A stretch of 64,000 nucleotides of DNA from Tuctoria greenei (GCA_036927565.1 JAYESD010000004.1:86990942-87054941); one strand, 5' to 3'. Counted from the first letter of the stretch, positions 21,648-33,910 are shown. A program made the numbers and translations. Notes: generated by a model from the letters alone, not told the origin.

Positions 21648-21958
21648 TGCGGACTTGTCCGTTTTTGGTGCGGACTAGTCCGATTTCTCTCTAACATCTC
21701 TTCAGACATGTCCGCTTTCGTGCAGACTAGTCAGATTTTGTCTCTATACAACTTTCGGACTTGTCCGGTCCATTGCGACTAGTCCGGTCATCCCATCCTT
21801 GAAAATTTTGCTAAGTCTCTGGACTTGTCCATTTTCTGTCAGACTTGTCCGCTTTGCCCTCTGACTAAGTTTGGACTTGTCCGATTTAGTTCGGACTTGT
21901 CCGTTTTTCTCTCTTACTGATATCAGACTAGTCCGGTCTTGTACAGACTTGTTCCGTG
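21648..21958 (+). repeat. array of GGACTTGTCC / GGACTAGTCC motifs in U3 of gypsy C
   Basis: About fourteen copies occur in 310 bp, usually as pairs 15-25 bp apart, each pair set off by T/C-rich spacers (TTTCTCTCT and similar). The array ends about 165 bp upstream of the TATA box. Motif variants differ mainly at the two central bases, and GGAC/GTCC half-sites are the best kept part. Confidence 0.8.
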
Positions 21959-22122
21959 ATCGTGATTTTGAGTTGATCTTTTGTTCCACGACGTGTTTTT
22001 GGGTTTTACCTTAAGTGGGCCTAAGGACGTCGTGTCTAACTCTTTTGGAGCCCATGTGGGACCCCACACTGTCCTCCACCCTCTCTAAAACCGACCTCCA
22101 TCAAACCCTAATCCTCCACCTC

Positions 22123-22130
22123 TATATAAG
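22123..22130 (+). promoter_or_regulatory. TATA box of the gypsy C LTR
   Basis: TATATAAG preceded by CCTC is a strong plant TATA box. The same place in the other LTRs reads CTCTATATAAAC (about 28540 and 45492). It lies downstream of the palindrome array and upstream of a C/A-rich leader, so U3 would be roughly the first 620 bp of the LTR. Confidence 0.7.
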
Positions 22131-24647
22131 CAACCCCACACATCAACTTTACATCTCTTTGCCACTTTTGAAACACACCCAAACCCTAGTTCGTGGGAGC
22201 CGCCATCAAAGAAAGAAGGAGATCCAGAGCAAGAAGAAGAAGAGGAGGAAACGAAAGAGGATCAAGTGATCAAGATCTACATCAAGTTTTCATTCTTCAT
22301 CAACAAGTCACCTTCAAGTTTCTTCATCAACCCTAGATCATCAAAGATCCAAGTGTTGCCTCCAAAACTCTTGATTCTTTGGAGTTCTAAACACCAGGTA
22401 TACCTTCTACTTTATCTTTCTCACGTGAATTCAACCCTGTTTCTCCAAATTCACGTTGATCTAGAAAAACCCTAGCTTGCTGGTTCTGCGAAGGGCGGAC
22501 AAGTCCGGCCCTATAGCGGACTTGTCCGGCCTCTAGATCTAACTACTATTAAATTAATTCTAAATTTAATTGAATCAACTTGAACCTGTTAAAACTTGTT
22601 AATAACCATTGTAAATGATTAGTAAACATTAATAATAACTCATTAACTAGTTTTACTTCGCATTTGCATTAATCATGCATACATGTCATGTCATATTGAG
22701 TAATATATGTGCACTTATTTGTAATTATTGTTTTGTATGATCGTTGTGCAGATTAGACGGATTTGCGCTAGAGGGGGCTGCAGAAGACCTCAAGCACCAA
22801 CACTTTGAAGTCTTTGATCCCAATCAAGCCCAAGAGCAAGGCAAGTGTCATTGACCATATTGATCCTATGTTTTTAAGTGTTTTGTTTGCAAAATTGCAT
22901 GCTTGTGTCAATTTGATAGGAAACTCATAATAGGAGTTTACTAGTCTTGTTGACCACCCTTGTCGCTTGGAACACATAGTAGAAAGTCGGTAAGGGCTTT
23001 TTACTTTTTGTTTTGCTCTAGTTAATGGGATGGGAAAACAACCAAGTTACTTAATTATAATTATTGAGATTATGGACAATGTACATTGATTAACATGGTT
23101 AATGATAACATGGTAATGGGTGATCTAAGCAAGCATGGTATGTGGATGAGTTGGATGTCATGGTGGTTTGCTTGCTTTAGATCTAAGGACCGATTCATGG
23201 AGGGACCATCCAGGATTTACATTGCCACCACGAGGCCAAGTATGGGTGCAGCGTAACTAATTAATTAGGGTATTGCTAGTACTGCACGGATCATTTGGCG
23301 CACCAGAGAAGGGGATTCAGATTGAGTTTGGATTTGTAGCGGGACTCCCTGGGATCCGAATGGCACAAGAGGGGGCCCTTGGTTGAAGATGTGCTCAGTT
23401 GGAGGCATCGCCACCGGTGAAACCTCAGTGGGTATGTACATATTAGTAATCCCTTTGTAAAGGCTAATTTGTGATATCTTAGCCACACACCAACACAAGT
23501 GTGAGACGGCATAACAGAGGTTCTTAGTCACCGAAAGGTGATGAAATCACTAACCCGTGAGTAAAGCGATACAAACTCTGCAGAGTCTTAAAAACTATCA
23601 TGTTAGTCGTGCTCTCAGTCATGAACAACCTGGACCCTCACATGATTATAGGGGACTTGGGACTTGGGATTTGGGATGGTTCGGTTATGTTTTGGTATTG
23701 GGATGATTTGGTATTGGTTATGGTTTGGTACTGGTTATAGTTGATAATATGGTTATGGCTGGTTATGGATTGAAATATCGTATGGGATATAGTTTGTGGT
23801 AATGGTAAAAACTGGTATAATGGTGATGGATATGGAATATGGACTTATACTATGATAATCATTGTGGTATACAATGGGTTTACTTCATATACATATAATA
23901 TAGCGCTCTTCAAATGTTTTAATGTACTTTCCAGTACTTAGCCTTTATTATTGTCGTCATTTGTATCAGCTACATGTCATACTTTCTCACACTTGCTGAG
24001 TACGATATGTACTCACCCTTGCAATCCCCCCACCAACAGTTTCAGCTGATGTTCGGGAGTATCGTGAGGATAATGCGGAGTACTAGGTTGTGTGCTGCCG
24101 TCGACTTGCCTGTGGTGTTGCTTGGAGCCGCGCTACCCTTTATGCTTAGTTTGCTTTTTTTTCATAATTACATTATTTCTGCTGGAGTTATAGTTCAATA
24201 ATGATAAATATATGTGTGATTTGAGCATTATCTGAATATTGTAATAAAAATACTTATTTAATAATTTGAGATGTGATAATTATTTGTTTATCATTTGTGA
24301 ATCACTTGTGTATGTGTGTTAAACATCCTGGGCACACATATACTGCACTTGGTTTATTTTCGGAACCAGGTGTCACAAATTAGTATCAGAGCTGCAGGTT
24401 GACCGTAGGATGCAACCTAGATGGAATGGACACTTTAGAGCACATAGGAACACTCAGGAAACAGTGTGCTTTGTTTGGTGTGTTGATTGTTATGTATTGT
24501 TGCTTGTGTGCTTATTAGAGGATTGTGGGATGCTTTAGCATTGCCATATCCATATAGACTTGTATAGTTAGTTGTTTAGTTTTATATCCCTTGATGATAT
24601 AGTTGGGGACGTTATCTGAACTCTTCTATCTCTTGCTTTTTCTTCAG

Positions 24648-25788
24648 ATGGTGAGGACTCGCAACCTGAGGGATGCCAATGATGAGGAGGAGAACAATGG
24701 AGCACCTCAGAACAACTAGGGACCTGCCCAAGGAGATATCAACCTTGAGAAGCAATTGGCTATGCAAAACTAGCTTGTGCAGACCATGATTCAAACTATG
24801 GGACAACTGCAGGCTGGTAACAACAACAATCAGCCTCACATGCCCCCAACGCCACCCCCACTGCCTCAAAACAGATTGGGGTGTTCATGAGGACTATGCA
24901 CCGATCTTCGCTCAAGCTACTGACCCTATGGATGTTGATGATTGGCTCAAATCCGTGGAGAAGAAGCTCGCTATTGTCCAATGCAGTGATCGGGAGAATG
25001 TCCTATTTGCCTCTCACCAACTAGTTGGAGCAACTGCGGATTGGTGGGATTCGCTATGCAATGCCCACGAAAACCATGAGAGGATCACTTGGGCTGAATT
25101 CAAGGAGAGCTTCTGTTCTGATTATGTACGGGAAAGTGTTATGATCCTAAAGAGACAAGAATTTGAGAACTTGAGGCAAGGAAGATCAAGCGTGAGAGAA
25201 TATCTTGGTAAATTCACTCAACTTTCAAGGTACGCCCTTGAAGATGTCAGTCAGGATAGCTGGAAGCAATACTTGTTCATGAGAGGCTTTAACAATGAGA
25301 TACGGGTACAATTGCTCAACTGTGATTATGCAAACTTCTAAAAGCTAGTGGACAAGGCAATTAAGGTTGAGAACAAGGTCCACGAGATGGAGCTAGAAAC
25401 TAAGACGAAGGCGCCATATCAAGGACAGTAACAAGGAAGCAATGTGCGCCCTCGCTTTGCACCACCCAATGCGCCATATTATAGCACCCCTGCGCCTACT
25501 CAACGCCCTGGTTATCAACCTCGTCCAGCTCAGCCTCAGTTTGTGCAACAGCGCCCCGTCATGCAAGCACCTCGTCCTCCAATGCCTCAAGCGCCTCGCG
25601 CCGGCTTTCCTGCAAATATTCATAATCAAGTTCGTCCGAATTCTGGTGCAGCTAGGAAGTGCTATACTTATGGAGAAGCAGGATATTTTACATTTCAATG
25701 TCCTAAGTTAGGTCCTGGTCAAGGAAGCAATGCTCCAAGACAGAACCCAAGACCGAATGGAGGAGCGCCACAAGGCAACCATGGATAG
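24648..25788 (+). pseudogene. gag: gag, gypsy C
   Basis: It starts at ATG 24648 (MVRTRNLRD), with stops soon after and a frameshift near 24880. The main frame then runs ADWWDSLCNAHENHERITWA, FKESFCSDYVRE and LRQGRSSVREYLGKFTQLSR, the chromovirus gag core. A Pro/Gln-rich stretch and a zinc knuckle follow; the knuckle has lost its second Cys and its His (KCYTYGEAGYFTFQCP, where CxxC...H...C is expected). Stops near 25341 and 25432 break the frame. The changed knuckle would not bind zinc normally. Confidence 0.82.
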
Positions 25789-25809
25789 CAGAATTTTGCT
25801 CGTGGCAAT

Positions 25810-26364
25810 GTGAACCATGTCTCTACGGAGGAAGCGCAACAAGCAGGTGATGTGGTGATTGGTATGTTTCTCGCAAACTCCAACCCAGTGACTATGTTAT
25901 TTGATTCTGGATCATCGCATTCATTCATTGCATCAAAGTATGTTGCCAAATATAGTTTTCATATCTCTCATATGAAGTATACTCTATTGGTTAGGTCTCC
26001 TGGAGGAGAGATGAGGACAAATATAGTATGTCTAAAAGTTAGCCTTATATTAAGGGGGGTAGACTTCTTTGTCAACCTCATTATTTTGGATTCTCAAGGA
26101 TTGGACATTATACTTGGTTTAGACTGGTTGAGGAAGCACAATGGAGTCATTGAATGTGCCACAAAGATGGGGAAGTTGACCAATGAGGAGGGGATCGGCA
26201 TTGAGGTTGAAACAACTCAACATGCACCGAAGCAATTGGAGCTGAATCACATGGACACTGCCACAATTGAGGAGATTCTAGTGGTTTGTGAATTCTTGGA
26301 TGTGTTTCAAGATGAGTTGCCAGGTATGCCACCTGATCACGACATAAAGTTCATTATTGAATGA
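25810..26364 (+). pseudogene. pol (PR): aspartic protease, gypsy C
   Basis: The retropepsin active site is intact (MLFDSGSSHSFIASK, DSG triad) and the C-terminal part LDIILGLDWLRKHNGVIEC is as in chromovirus proteases. It is in the same frame as the end of gag, separated by one TAG. The stretch continues into the RT N-terminus (VVCEFLDVFQDELPGMPPDH) before a TGA ends it. The matching segment of element E (43300-43580) is interrupted by a Cassandra fragment. Confidence 0.86.
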
Positions 26365-27069
26365 ATACCTTGAACTGCACCTATAGCTAAGAGGCCATAT
26401 AGGATGCCTCCTAAGGAGTTAGTAGAGCTCAAGAAGTAAATTCAAGAGCAACTAGAGAAGGGTTTTATTCACCCAATCTCATCACCTTGAGGAGCGCTCG
26501 TACTTTTCATGGACAAGAAGGATGGATCTCGAAGGGTGTGTGTGGATTACTGAGCTCTCAACGAGGCGACAATCAAGAACAAGTATGCATTGCCCCGCAT
26601 AGAGGATTTGTTCAACCAGATGAAGGGTGCATGTGTTTTCTCCAAGATCGATTTGAGGTCAGACTACTTCCAAATGAAGATTAGACGGTTGAATATACCC
26701 AAAACAGCTTTTCGAACATGGTATGGATCCTATGAGTACACCGTGATGTCCTTTGGATTTACAAATGCACCTGCATACTTTATGTACCTCATGAATAAGG
26801 TCTTTATGGAGTACTTGGATAAGTTCCTTGTGGTTTTCATTGATGACATTATGATCTACTTGAGAAGTGAGGAGGAACATGAGGAACATTTGAGGCTCAC
26901 GTTGCAGAAATTGAGGGAGCATCAATTGTACGCCGAATTCAGCAAGTGCCAGTTTTGGTTGAGAGAAGTGTCATTTTTGGATCATATCATCTCGAGAGGA
27001 GGAGTATCGGTCGACCCAGGGAAAGTGAGAGACGTGCTAAAATGGGAGCCACCACAAAACTTAAAATAA
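26365..27069 (+). pseudogene. pol (RT): reverse transcriptase, gypsy C
   Basis: Motifs in order are KRPYRMPPKELVELKK, FMDKKDGSRRVCVDY, LPRIEDLFNQMKGA, FSKIDLRSDYFQMK, TVMSFGFTNAPAYFM and the catalytic box VVFIDDIMIY. Typical neighbours differ slightly (LRSGYHQ becomes LRSDYFQ). In-frame stops lie near 26365, 26437, 26488 and 26550, and a TAA in an A-run at 27067 ends the frame. The fold is complete in outline but cannot be translated whole. Confidence 0.9.
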
Positions 27070-27629
27070 AAAAAAGTTTTCTCGGGATGGCTGGATATTA
27101 CCATAGGTTCATCAAGGACTTTTCCAAGATAGTCAAGCTAATGACTGAGTTGTTAATGAAAGGGAAGGCTTTCCAATGGACTCAAGCTTGTCAAGAAAGT
27201 TTTGAGGAGTTGAAGAAAAGGTAAACCATGGATCCAATTTTGGTTTTGTCAGATGTAAGCAAAAGCTTTGATATCTATTGTGATGCCTCAAGGCAGGGAC
27301 TTGGATGTGTGCTCATGCAAGAAGGTCAAATGGTAGCCTATGCATCGAGGCAATTGAAGAAACATGAGCAGAATTATCCTACGCATGATCTCGAACTTGC
27401 AGCCATAGTGCATGCATTGAAGATTTGGAGACATTACATTTTTGGTCATAGATGTGAAATTTATACGGACCACAAGAGTCTCAAGTACATATTCATGCAA
27501 ACGGACCTGAATTTGAGGCAACAAAGATGGTTGGAGATCATCAAGGATTATGACATGGGGATCAACTATCATCCAGGGAAGGCAAATGTAGTGGCCGATG
27601 CTTTGAGTCGAAAAGGAGTAAGTTACTAG
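27070..27629 (+). pseudogene. pol (RNH): RNase H, gypsy C
   Basis: After a one-base shift in the A-rich run at 27064-27075 the protein resumes as FLGMAGYYHRFIKDFSKI, then the RNase H proper: DIYCDASRQGLGCVLMQ, VAYASRQLKKHEQNYPTHDL, ELAAIVHALKIWRHYIFG and YTDHKSLKYI, ending PGKANVVADALSRK. The acidic active-site positions (CDAS, ELAA, TDHKSL, VADAL) are all present. One TAA separates the thumb from the RNase H start. Confidence 0.88.
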
Positions 27630-27644
27630 CTCACCGTTCGAGAA

Positions 27645-27883
27645 TTGCCATCTGAGCTATGCAAGGATTTTGAACGATTGAATCTTGGATTTGTAAATGA
27701 GATGGGAATAATGGAGTTAAACCCGACCTTAGAGAAAGAAATTCGAGAAGGTCATACCAAGGATGAGGAAATTCAAGAAATCAAGGAAAGGACCCAAGAA
27801 GGAAGAGAATTCAGGTTTGATGAGGATGACCATGGTACCTTATGGCTTGGAAAAAGGATTGTCGTGCCTAATGTGAAGCATAT
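27645..27883 (+). pseudogene. pol (IN, partial): integrase N-terminal spacer, gypsy C, truncated
   Basis: This is the stretch between RNase H and the integrase zinc finger (LCKDFERLNLGFVNEMG, then GTLWLGKRIVVPNVKH). Such chromovirus proteins continue into an HHCC finger. Here the sequence stops at 27883 and the TGTAACTCC start of another LTR follows at once, so finger, catalytic core and chromodomain are lost. Confidence 0.8.
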
Positions 27884-28010
27884 TGTAACTCCCTCATTTT
27901 CATGCATCATGCCCTGCATCCATCATTAAATATGTTTAATATTAAACAACATAAAAAGAAACAAGTTTAAAATGAATTAGAAACAAAACCGCACTTAACA
28001 ATTCTGGGAA

Positions 28011-28374
28011 GTGCGGACTAGTACGATTTTAGTGCGGACTAGTCTGATTTCTCTCTGACTTCAAACGGACTTGTACATTTTGCTATGGACTAGTCTGTTT
28101 TTCCCTCTTGACACTTTCGGACTTGTCCGGCTCGTAGCGGACTAGTCCGGTGTCCCAAATTGCTTGAAAATTTGCTAAGTCCCTGGACTTGTCCGGTGAT
28201 CCAGCGGACTTGTCCGTTTTTCCTCTGACTAAAGTTGGACTTGTCCGATTTTGGCCAGACTTGTCAGTTTTTCCCCTCTGGATAAGTTTGTACTTGTCCG
28301 ATGTCCAGTCCGGACTTGTCTGATTTCTCTCTGTCCAACATCGGACGAGATCAGCCCTTTTCATACATGTCCGA
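28011..28374 (+). repeat. array of GGACTTGTCC / GGACTAGTCC motifs in U3 of gypsy E
   Basis: About fourteen degenerate motif copies occur in the same arrangement as in gypsy C (pairs separated by T/C-rich spacers). Two more copies lie after the TATA box at about 28905-28942. Several copies are decayed here (GGACTAGTACG, TACTTGTCCG). Confidence 0.78.
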
Positions 28375-29822
28375 TAAATCGCGACCCTGAGTTGATCTTT
28401 TGTTTCACGACTTGTTTCTTGGGTTTTACGCTAAGTGGGCCTAGGGACATCGTGCCTGACTCTTTTAGAGCCCATGTGGGACTCCAAATCGACCCCTACT
28501 CATCTCAAACTTGAAATCCATCTAACCCTAGCCTCCACCTCTATATAAACATCCCCACCCATTGGCTTGACATCTATTTGCCACTTTTCCACCACACCCA
28601 AACCCTATCTCGTGAATAGCCGACACCAGGGAGGGAGAAAAAGATCTAGAACAAGAAGAAGAAGAGGAGGAAACGAAAGAGGATTAAGATCTCCATCAAG
28701 TTTTCATTCTCCATCACCAATTCACCATCAAGTTCTTCATCAACCCTAGATCGTCAAGATCCAAGTGTTGCCTTCAAGATTGTTGATTCATTGGAGTTCT
28801 AAACACCTGGTATACCTTCTATTCCCTTTTCCTTACGTGAATTCGACCCCAAATCTCCAAATTCATGTCGATCTAGAAAACCCTAGTTCGCTAGTTCTGT
28901 GAAGTGAGGACTTGTCCGGTCCCTAGCAGACTAGTCCGATTTTCCTGGTTAAATTGTGTTGAATTAATTCCAAGTTAGATAAAATCAACCCCAAACCTGT
29001 GTAGACATGTTAATAACCATTTTAATTGATTAATAAACATCATTAACAACTTATTAACAAGTTTTGCTTTGCAATTGCATTAATCATGCATATCATGTCA
29101 TATTGAGTAATGTGTGTACATCTATTGATTGTAGTTCTTGTTTTGTATGTTTATTGTGCGGATTAGACGGATTTGTGTTAGAGAGTGCCACGGAGGATCT
29201 ACAGCACCAAGAGTTTGAAGGCTTTGACCCGAACCAATCCCAAGAGCAAGGAAAGTGTCCTTGAAGCATATTGATCCTGTTTCTAAAATAAATGTTTTGT
29301 TTGCAAACTGCATGCTTCTGTCAATTTGATGGGAATCATATGATAGGAAGTTTACTAGCTTTGTTTAACCACCCTTGTCACCTAGAATATATGGTAGAGA
29401 GTTGGGAAGGGCTTTTTACCTTTTTGCTTCGCTTAATTAATTGGGATGGGAAGACAACTATACCACTTAACTTGGTTATGCATTGATGAGATTATGGTTA
29501 ATATGAACCAGTTGATATGATGTGGTAATGGGTGATCTAAGCAAGCCTGGTATGTGGATTGGTTGGATGTTATGGTGGTTTGCTTGCTTTAGATCTAAGG
29601 ACCGGTTCATGCAAGAATAAGCCAGGACTACAGTGCCACCACGAGGCCAAGTATGGGTGCAGCGTAGCTGATTAATTGGGGTTTTTCTAGTGCTATTTGG
29701 ACCATTAAGGATGCTCGGGGAAGGGGTAGTTGGATTGGGTTTGTTGATGATTGGTGGGACTACCCTGAGATCCGAATGGCTCAAGAGGGGGCCCTTGGTT
29801 GAAGATGTGCTCAGTTGGAGGT

Positions 29823-31266
29823 TGTAAGGATCGAATGCCCAAGAGGGGGGGTGAATTGGGCTTCCTTTCAAAAATTAAAGCAATGAAACTTAATTACTAA
29901 AAGCCCAATTCCCTATGCAAACAACCTATGCATTCAAGTGAATAGTAACTTTGCGGTATAAGAGATGCATAAGTACAAGGAGAGAGGAAGAAAGCGCAAA
30001 CTCCCGAGGAGACAAGAAGACACGGAGATTTATCCCGTGGTTCGGCAAGATCGTCAATATCTTCCTACATCCACGTTGTGGCACCCACCAAAGGGTATAG
30101 CCACTCCCAAGTCACCGAGACCAGGGATCTTCACTATACTTCTCCGTTTGCCAACCTCGGCAAGGTGGAGCTCAAGCCTTGTACAAGTTGGATCCTCCGG
30201 GCTTCCACAATTGTCTTGGCAAGCTCCGAAAGGTTCTCTCCATACAAACACCAAGGGACACTCCCTTACAGCTCTCACTATACTAGAGACTCCAATCACC
30301 AAGAATGGAAGCACACAAGCACTATCTCTAGCAAGTTCTAGCCTATCTCTTGGTGTGTGAGTGGTGTAGATGATGTAGAAGTGTTAGATCAACATCTTGA
30401 ATGCTTGAGAATGTGTAGAGTAGCTCTGGTTGTCAAGACTTGTCGAATAGACTGGTTGAAGGGGTATAAATAGCCAGCCTCCACGAAATAGTCATTGGAA
30501 AAGTAGGCTGACATCACTATTTTGCGAACACCGGATGATCCGATGCTCCCCCTTCAGTTATCATCGGTCAAATCCAAATTAGCTGATGTCACTGTGTCAG
30601 ATATGACCGTTGTTAGACCGATGTTACCCTTGCCTTCTCATCGGATGATCCGGTGGCACTTCATCCAGAATTGGTTCAGAATTGATGCTTACTGGAGTGA
30701 TCGACCGATGTGTTCATAGTTGTACATCGGATGGTCTGGTGTTACACTTGGTCCAGGGAGATTGCTTACTGTACTGATGGACCGATGTAACATGCCCTTC
30801 ATCATCAAATGATCCGGTGAGTACTTAGTTCTGAGGTCTTCTTCTTCTGCTGAACCAACTCGACTGATGTTTTGTTTTTTGGAAACATCTGTTGATCCGG
30901 GGAGGTTATTTTGTTTGCTTCGAGTTGTTCTAAGTGATTCTTTTGGAATTTGCTCGATTGACCTCTTAGACATTGGTTGGAAATATTCTTTTGATGATTA
31001 TCAAGCATTGAGTGTTGTCAATTTTGGTTGAATAATTTTGACATGTGAGCTTTTACTTCTAATCTTCATAAACATTGATTGATCTCATAGAATGATTGGT
31101 TAGGGGTCTCCAGTTATATCCAATGAGCAGTAGATGATATTCATATAGATTTCATTTGAGTGTGATGAGTGATATGGGAGACCTTGCATCCACAAATTCA
31201 TTAGTAAACTCCAATGGTTGTCATTAATCATCGAAACCATACCTCATGGGGGACTAGATGCTTTCA
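29823..31266 (-). repeat. 3' LTR of copia D (1444 bp)
   Basis: The left LTR is the 3' end of the element. The polypurine tract AAAAAGGGGGAGAT (complement of 31267-31280) sits just inside. It holds the CGGATGATCCG array (30529-30910) and a TATA-like CTATTTATA on the minus strand at about 30465-30473. The plus strand of that site also reads TATAAATAG, so promoter direction cannot be settled from the box alone. Confidence 0.9.
30529..30910 (-). repeat. array of CGGATGATCCG-type palindromes in U3 of copia D
   Basis: Full sites (CACCGGATGATCCGATG, CATCGGATGATCCGGTG, TACATCGGATGGTCTGGTG, ATGATCCGGTG) are interleaved with half sites (ACCGATGT, CATCGGTC). There are about ten elements in 380 bp, upstream of the TATA-like box in the element's direction. 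The array is repeated in the 5' LTR (about 41267-41645). Confidence 0.8.
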
Positions 31267-31747
31267 ATCTCCCCCTTTTTGGTGGTTGATGACAACACCA
31301 CAAGTAAAGCATAATAGTAATGAATTTGAGAATACGATACTCAAAAGAATATGCAATAAGTACAAAGGTTAGCACACTTAAACTTGAAAGCTAAAAAATG
31401 ATCAATAACTCGAAAGCTCAATCGATCAATAACTCAAGAGAATAAGTGGCACACGAATACTCAATAAATAGCAAAAGAGTAGCAAATCTCCAAATTACAA
31501 GAGAACTCCCAAAAATATATACTCCCCCTACAGCTAGGACTCCCCCTGAGACTAAGCTATCCTCCCCCTGACTCTTCTCCCCCTTTGGCATCAAGACACC
31601 AAAAAGGAAGCCGAGTGCCTAAGGATCCTGAGCGCTCGGGGTGATGACGAACTGGTCACCGTCGGGGGTGCTGTCGTCGGAGCTGCTGCCTGCTGCTGCC
31701 GAAGCTGGAGTAGCAGGGACAGGAGCTGTAGGAGCCGCTGTCGGTGC

Positions 31748-33784
31748 CTACTGAGACTGGACTGTAGGAAGAGGGGCACTGACAACGGATGTCGGCGTCT
31801 GGTAGAAAAGCGTCATAGACGGCAAGGGAGAGTGAATAGGAGCACCTGGAGCAAGCAGTGGGGACATGCTGATCGACGGGATCGGCGTAGTCGGACTTGG
31901 CGCTAAAGCTGGTGCCAGGACAGGAGGACCTGGAGCAAGGCCTGGAACCTGCGACGGCAGGGCAATCCCGGTCTGCGTGTAGAGGTTGGTGATCAACCCC
32001 AGGATGCCCATCATCGCCTGCTGCGTCTGCTGCTGCTGGTCGAGAGAGCGCTGGTGCATCTGATCAATCAGCCCAGTCAGCCTATTAGTGTCCTCTCGCC
32101 TCTCGCGGGCGATCTGTCGCTGCATCTCCTGCTGCTGCTGGAGCTCCAAGAGACGTGCAGCCTGCTCAGCTTGGGCCTGCTTAGCTACAAGATGGTCCAG
32201 GCGCTGCTGCTCAACCATCTGCTGAAGTAGGGAGGTAAGCTCAGATGGCTGAGAGACCTGTGCCTCTGACACGGGAGGTGGAGTAGGAGGTGGCACAGTC
32301 GAGCCTCCAGCATCCGCGTCATGCTGTCTGGGTGAGGGAGGAGGTGGGAAGTACTCCTCGACACTGTCGCTGGTGTCACTCTCGGACCAAATATGTTGTA
32401 GGTCCTCACCCTGAGCCTCTACCTGTGCTAGTCTCTCGTCTTCCTTCTCCAGGTTTGACCAGTCTTCCTCTGAGAGACGGGCATGAACCTGACGCTCAAC
32501 TGGACGGTCAAGGCGGCAGTCTCCAGGAGCTGGAGCACGGTAGTGGTCAAACCGTGTGACGCTCTCAACGGTGAGACTGTCACACACGGCGGACCCCTCT
32601 GGAGCTACCATAAGGAGCAAGTAGATGATCCGGTGACCAAACACAAGCTGCTTCATCATCCCTACTCCATCAGTGATTACGTCCTCAATCTCACAGGTGA
32701 GAATGTCCACAATGTCGAACTCCATCCCGTTCATGACATAGAACAGGAGAGTCTGTTGCAAGCTGGTGAACCCCTCAAGGTATTCGGACCTTGGCAAAAG
32801 TGTGCGATGCAAGTCAAGGTGCACAGTGCGCGCAGCTGGAGTGAGTAGTGCCAGTACCCTCGGCTGGTCTGGAGAGAAAGGCTGAGCAAACAGTGAGCGT
32901 ATCTCCTCAAGTGGTGGTGCCACTCCTCCAGTGAGCGGCCTCCTCGGTGGGTCAGCCTGTCCATACACCCTCTCGTGCTGGCAAGTGTCATGGAGATCCA
33001 CTCCTAGCAGCTCTCCCGAAGTCTGCCTGGTCAGGTGGTGATGCTGGCCCATAAACATGAAGTCGATGGATCTGCGGCCCTTAGATACGTAGAGTGTGGC
33101 ATATAATACTCGGATCCAATCCTCCACGTAGGCACTCCTCTCGAAATACATCAGCTCCACTAGCCCTCTATACCTCTCAAAGTAAGGGCGTATCTCTGTC
33201 CCGGCTGCAAGAGCAAGCTGATCCCAATCCAGTAAATTATGCTGGAAGAGCTTATGGCCCCGACGTTTGTAAGTCTCGTACAGTGACGCCTGTGTCAAGG
33301 TCCAATAGCGGCTGTCCACAAGTGCCTCTCTGGGCTGCGGGAACCACTCCTCAAGTAAAATGCTCTACCTGAGCTTCCTGAGCTGCTTGGCTTTCAACTT
33401 CCTGTAGTCTGTCAGTCGGACACCCTCACCAACACGGACGCTGGTGTCCATCTCATAGACGGCTCTCTGGGCCGCCCTATCCTCTCGAAGGTCAGCTGCT
33501 GACGGTCTCGGTCTCGGGGCTGCAGCTGGATGACCTCCACGGGTCCTGGCTAAGCATCGGCGAACAAGCGGCACTTCGGGCTCCTCTTCTTCCTCTGACT
33601 CCTCTGGAGCGGGAGGCTACCTCCATCGGGCCTCTCGGATATTCAATGATCCTCCTCGGCCACGCTCTCGCTCCTCAGCGGCGCAAGGGGCCATTAGGGC
33701 TTTCTTTGCCTCCTTCGACAACTTCTGCTTTTTGGCGGCCGGCTCCTCAATAGCCTTGCCCTTTTCCTTCTTGTCACGGCCCAT
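31748..33784 (-). pseudogene. ORF3 (env-position extra gene) of copia D
   Basis: This is a separate gene downstream of pol, on the same strand. The start is ATG 33782-33784 (MGRDKKEKGKAIEEP), a Lys-rich nuclear-signal-like N-terminus. A globular region follows (YWTLTQASLYETYKRRG, FERYRGLVELMYFERSAYVE, FTSLQQTLLFYVMNGMEFDI) that resembles the putative plant transposon protein family found in grass SIRE-like elements. A Gln-rich coiled coil (SLLQQMVEQQRLDHLVAKQA on) and a Pro-rich tail ending TVQSQ close it. It is 678 codons in one frame, interrupted only by two stops (33617-33619 and 33365-33367). I see no signal peptide or membrane span, so despite its position it does not look like an envelope protein. 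Confidence 0.78.
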
Positions 33785-33910
33785 GATGACGACGGAGGTG
33801 AGCACGCGGGACAACGAGCTCGGGCGCACGAGACGGCAACGCAAGGGTCGTTGCGGCTGGGGAACCCTAGCAGCGAAGATGAATTGCGGTGAGAGGGCGG
33901 CGGCAGTGGT

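Larger units (their letters stand above)
21530..24377 (+). repeat. 5' LTR of gypsy C (2848 bp)
   Basis: It begins TGTAACACC and ends GGTGTCACA, near-perfect inverted ends. It holds the palindrome array (21648-21958), a TATA box at 22123, then two more palindromes (22493-22529) downstream of the TATA box. It matches the LTRs at 27884, 44837 and, inverted, 46809-49646. Confidence 0.9.
21530..27883 (+). mobile_element. gypsy element C (Tekay/Del-like chromovirus), 5' LTR through integrase N-terminus
   Basis: A 2.85-kb LTR (21530-24377) is followed by an initiator-Met type PBS, gag, protease, RT, RNase H and the start of integrase, all on the plus strand. The element stops at 27883, directly before the LTR of element E. 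Its core integrase, chromodomain and 3' LTR are missing, so E probably inserted into C or the two recombined. LTR sequence and protein motifs show that C and E are one family, with C the more diverged member. Confidence 0.87.

Noticed and set aside
22015..22475. Small plus-strand frames in the gypsy C LTR leader
   Set aside because: They fall in LTR sequence, are not kept in the other LTRs, and have no motif.
31748..33319. A host gene (523-codon open frame)
   Set aside because: It lies between the LTRs of copia D, on the same strand and downstream of pol, where SIRE-like elements carry an extra ORF.
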